NCBI GenBank assembly: GCA_017940445.1
Contig: JAGAYQ010000360.1
Coordinates: 1-5,787, forward strand
Direction of reading: 5' to 3'
Source of the DNA: Pyramidobacter sp.
GTDB lineage: Bacteria > Synergistota > Synergistia > Synergistales > Dethiosulfovibrionaceae
DNA: 5,787 nucleotides
Part shown: positions 5,639-5,787 of the stretch, piece by piece
How positions within the stretch are numbered: position 1 is the stretch's first letter
How the letters are laid out: each line of letters begins with the position of its first letter
The notes under the pieces: model-generated
What the model was told of the DNA's origin: nothing
The model's input: only the letters and a program-made list of their open reading frames with translations
The model's database searches: none
Translations under genes and position numbers: made by a program

Positions 5639-5686
5639 CCTTCGCAGTGACATATTGGATTTTAGTTACTAATTCCTCATTGCAGT

Positions 5687-5787
5687 TTAGTGCGTGATCG
5701 TGATCAGGCCGCTGCTCTGGTTCGGGGCCTGGCGGGGAGTGACGACGGCGTTGCGCTGGGCCTGTTCGCGAGCCTCGGCTTCCGTGA
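5687..5787 (-). CDS. C-terminal fragment of an unidentified protein, 5' part outside the window
   Basis: An open minus-strand frame enters from the right edge and ends at TAA (5689-5687) after 32 visible codons. The visible tail is polar: Glu/Ala/Arg/Gln-rich with helix character (TEAEAREQAQRNAVV), then TPRQAPNQSS and the end LITITH. Codon choice is GC-rich at third positions like the neighbouring genes, which supports real coding. The frame ends just three bases beyond the right arm of the inverted-repeat segment and is convergent with argH. No function can be assigned from this tail. Confidence 0.6.
   Translation of the reverse strand, partial: TEAEAREQAQRNAVVTPRQAPNQSSGLITITH

Larger units (their letters stand above)
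5484..5683. repeat. 200-bp inverted-repeat-bounded segment (MITE-like candidate) at the argH 3' end
   Basis: The left arm begins GCAATTAGGAATTA (5484-5497) and continues, after two extra heptads (5498-5511), with GTAATTAAAAACC (5512-5524). The right arm, read on the minus strand from 5683 to 5657, is GCAATGAGGAATTA then GTAACTAAAATCC. Without the 14-bp heptad insertion the arms agree at 24 of 27 positions. The interior of about 132 bp has no transposase or credible ORF, and carries an intrinsic terminator and a second hairpin region. No clear target-site duplication flanks the arms. It may be a miniature mobile element, another dispersed non-coding repeat, or a locally evolved convergent terminator region. 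Other genomic copies would distinguish these. Confidence 0.5.

Overview
The window is ordinary high-GC bacterial chromosome, densely coded, with six protein genes (four complete, two cut by the window edges) and no rRNA, tRNA, CRISPR array or transposase. The best lineage clue is the first gene, a nearly complete secreted protein of the DUF3798 family. Together with an amino-acid aminotransferase and a 2-hydroxyacid dehydrogenase, it suggests an anaerobic amino-acid fermenter, most likely of the Synergistota (something like Pyramidobacter or Jonquetella). That placement is inference from gene content and protein style, not a database match.

Layout. From 1 to 2787 three genes run on the minus strand. 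In transcription order they are a PLP-dependent class I/II aminotransferase (1558-2787) ending in a strong intrinsic terminator (1506-1534), a small secreted protein of unknown function (960-1445), and the DUF3798 periplasmic protein (1-891, C-terminus cut off). The 280-bp gap at 2788-3067 is a divergent promoter region: a minus-strand promoter with a perfect TATAAT serves the aminotransferase, and a plus-strand extended -10 promoter serves a D-2-hydroxyacid dehydrogenase (3068-3997). argH (argininosuccinate lyase, 4117-5505) follows with its own near-consensus promoter, a candidate ArgR operator over the start point and a leader hairpin. Beyond argH is a convergent intergenic region, then the last 32 codons of an unidentified minus-strand gene (5687-5787).

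How the genes may work together. The divergent aminotransferase and dehydrogenase are a logical pair: amino acid to 2-oxo acid, then 2-oxo acid to 2-hydroxy acid with NAD(P)H. argH is a separate unit for the last step of arginine synthesis. The DUF3798 protein looks like a periplasmic ligand-binding protein, but no transporter gene lies inside the window.

The most unusual item is the region just after argH. A 200-bp segment (5484-5683) is bounded by imperfect inverted repeats that match 24 of 27 positions once two extra AATTAnn heptads in the left arm are set aside. The left arm supplies the last six codons and the stop codon of argH. The segment also carries the argH terminator and a second structure (5611-5638) that can fold in two mutually exclusive ways or as a small pseudoknot. 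It looks like a MITE-like or other dispersed non-coding repeat, but copy number cannot be judged from one window.
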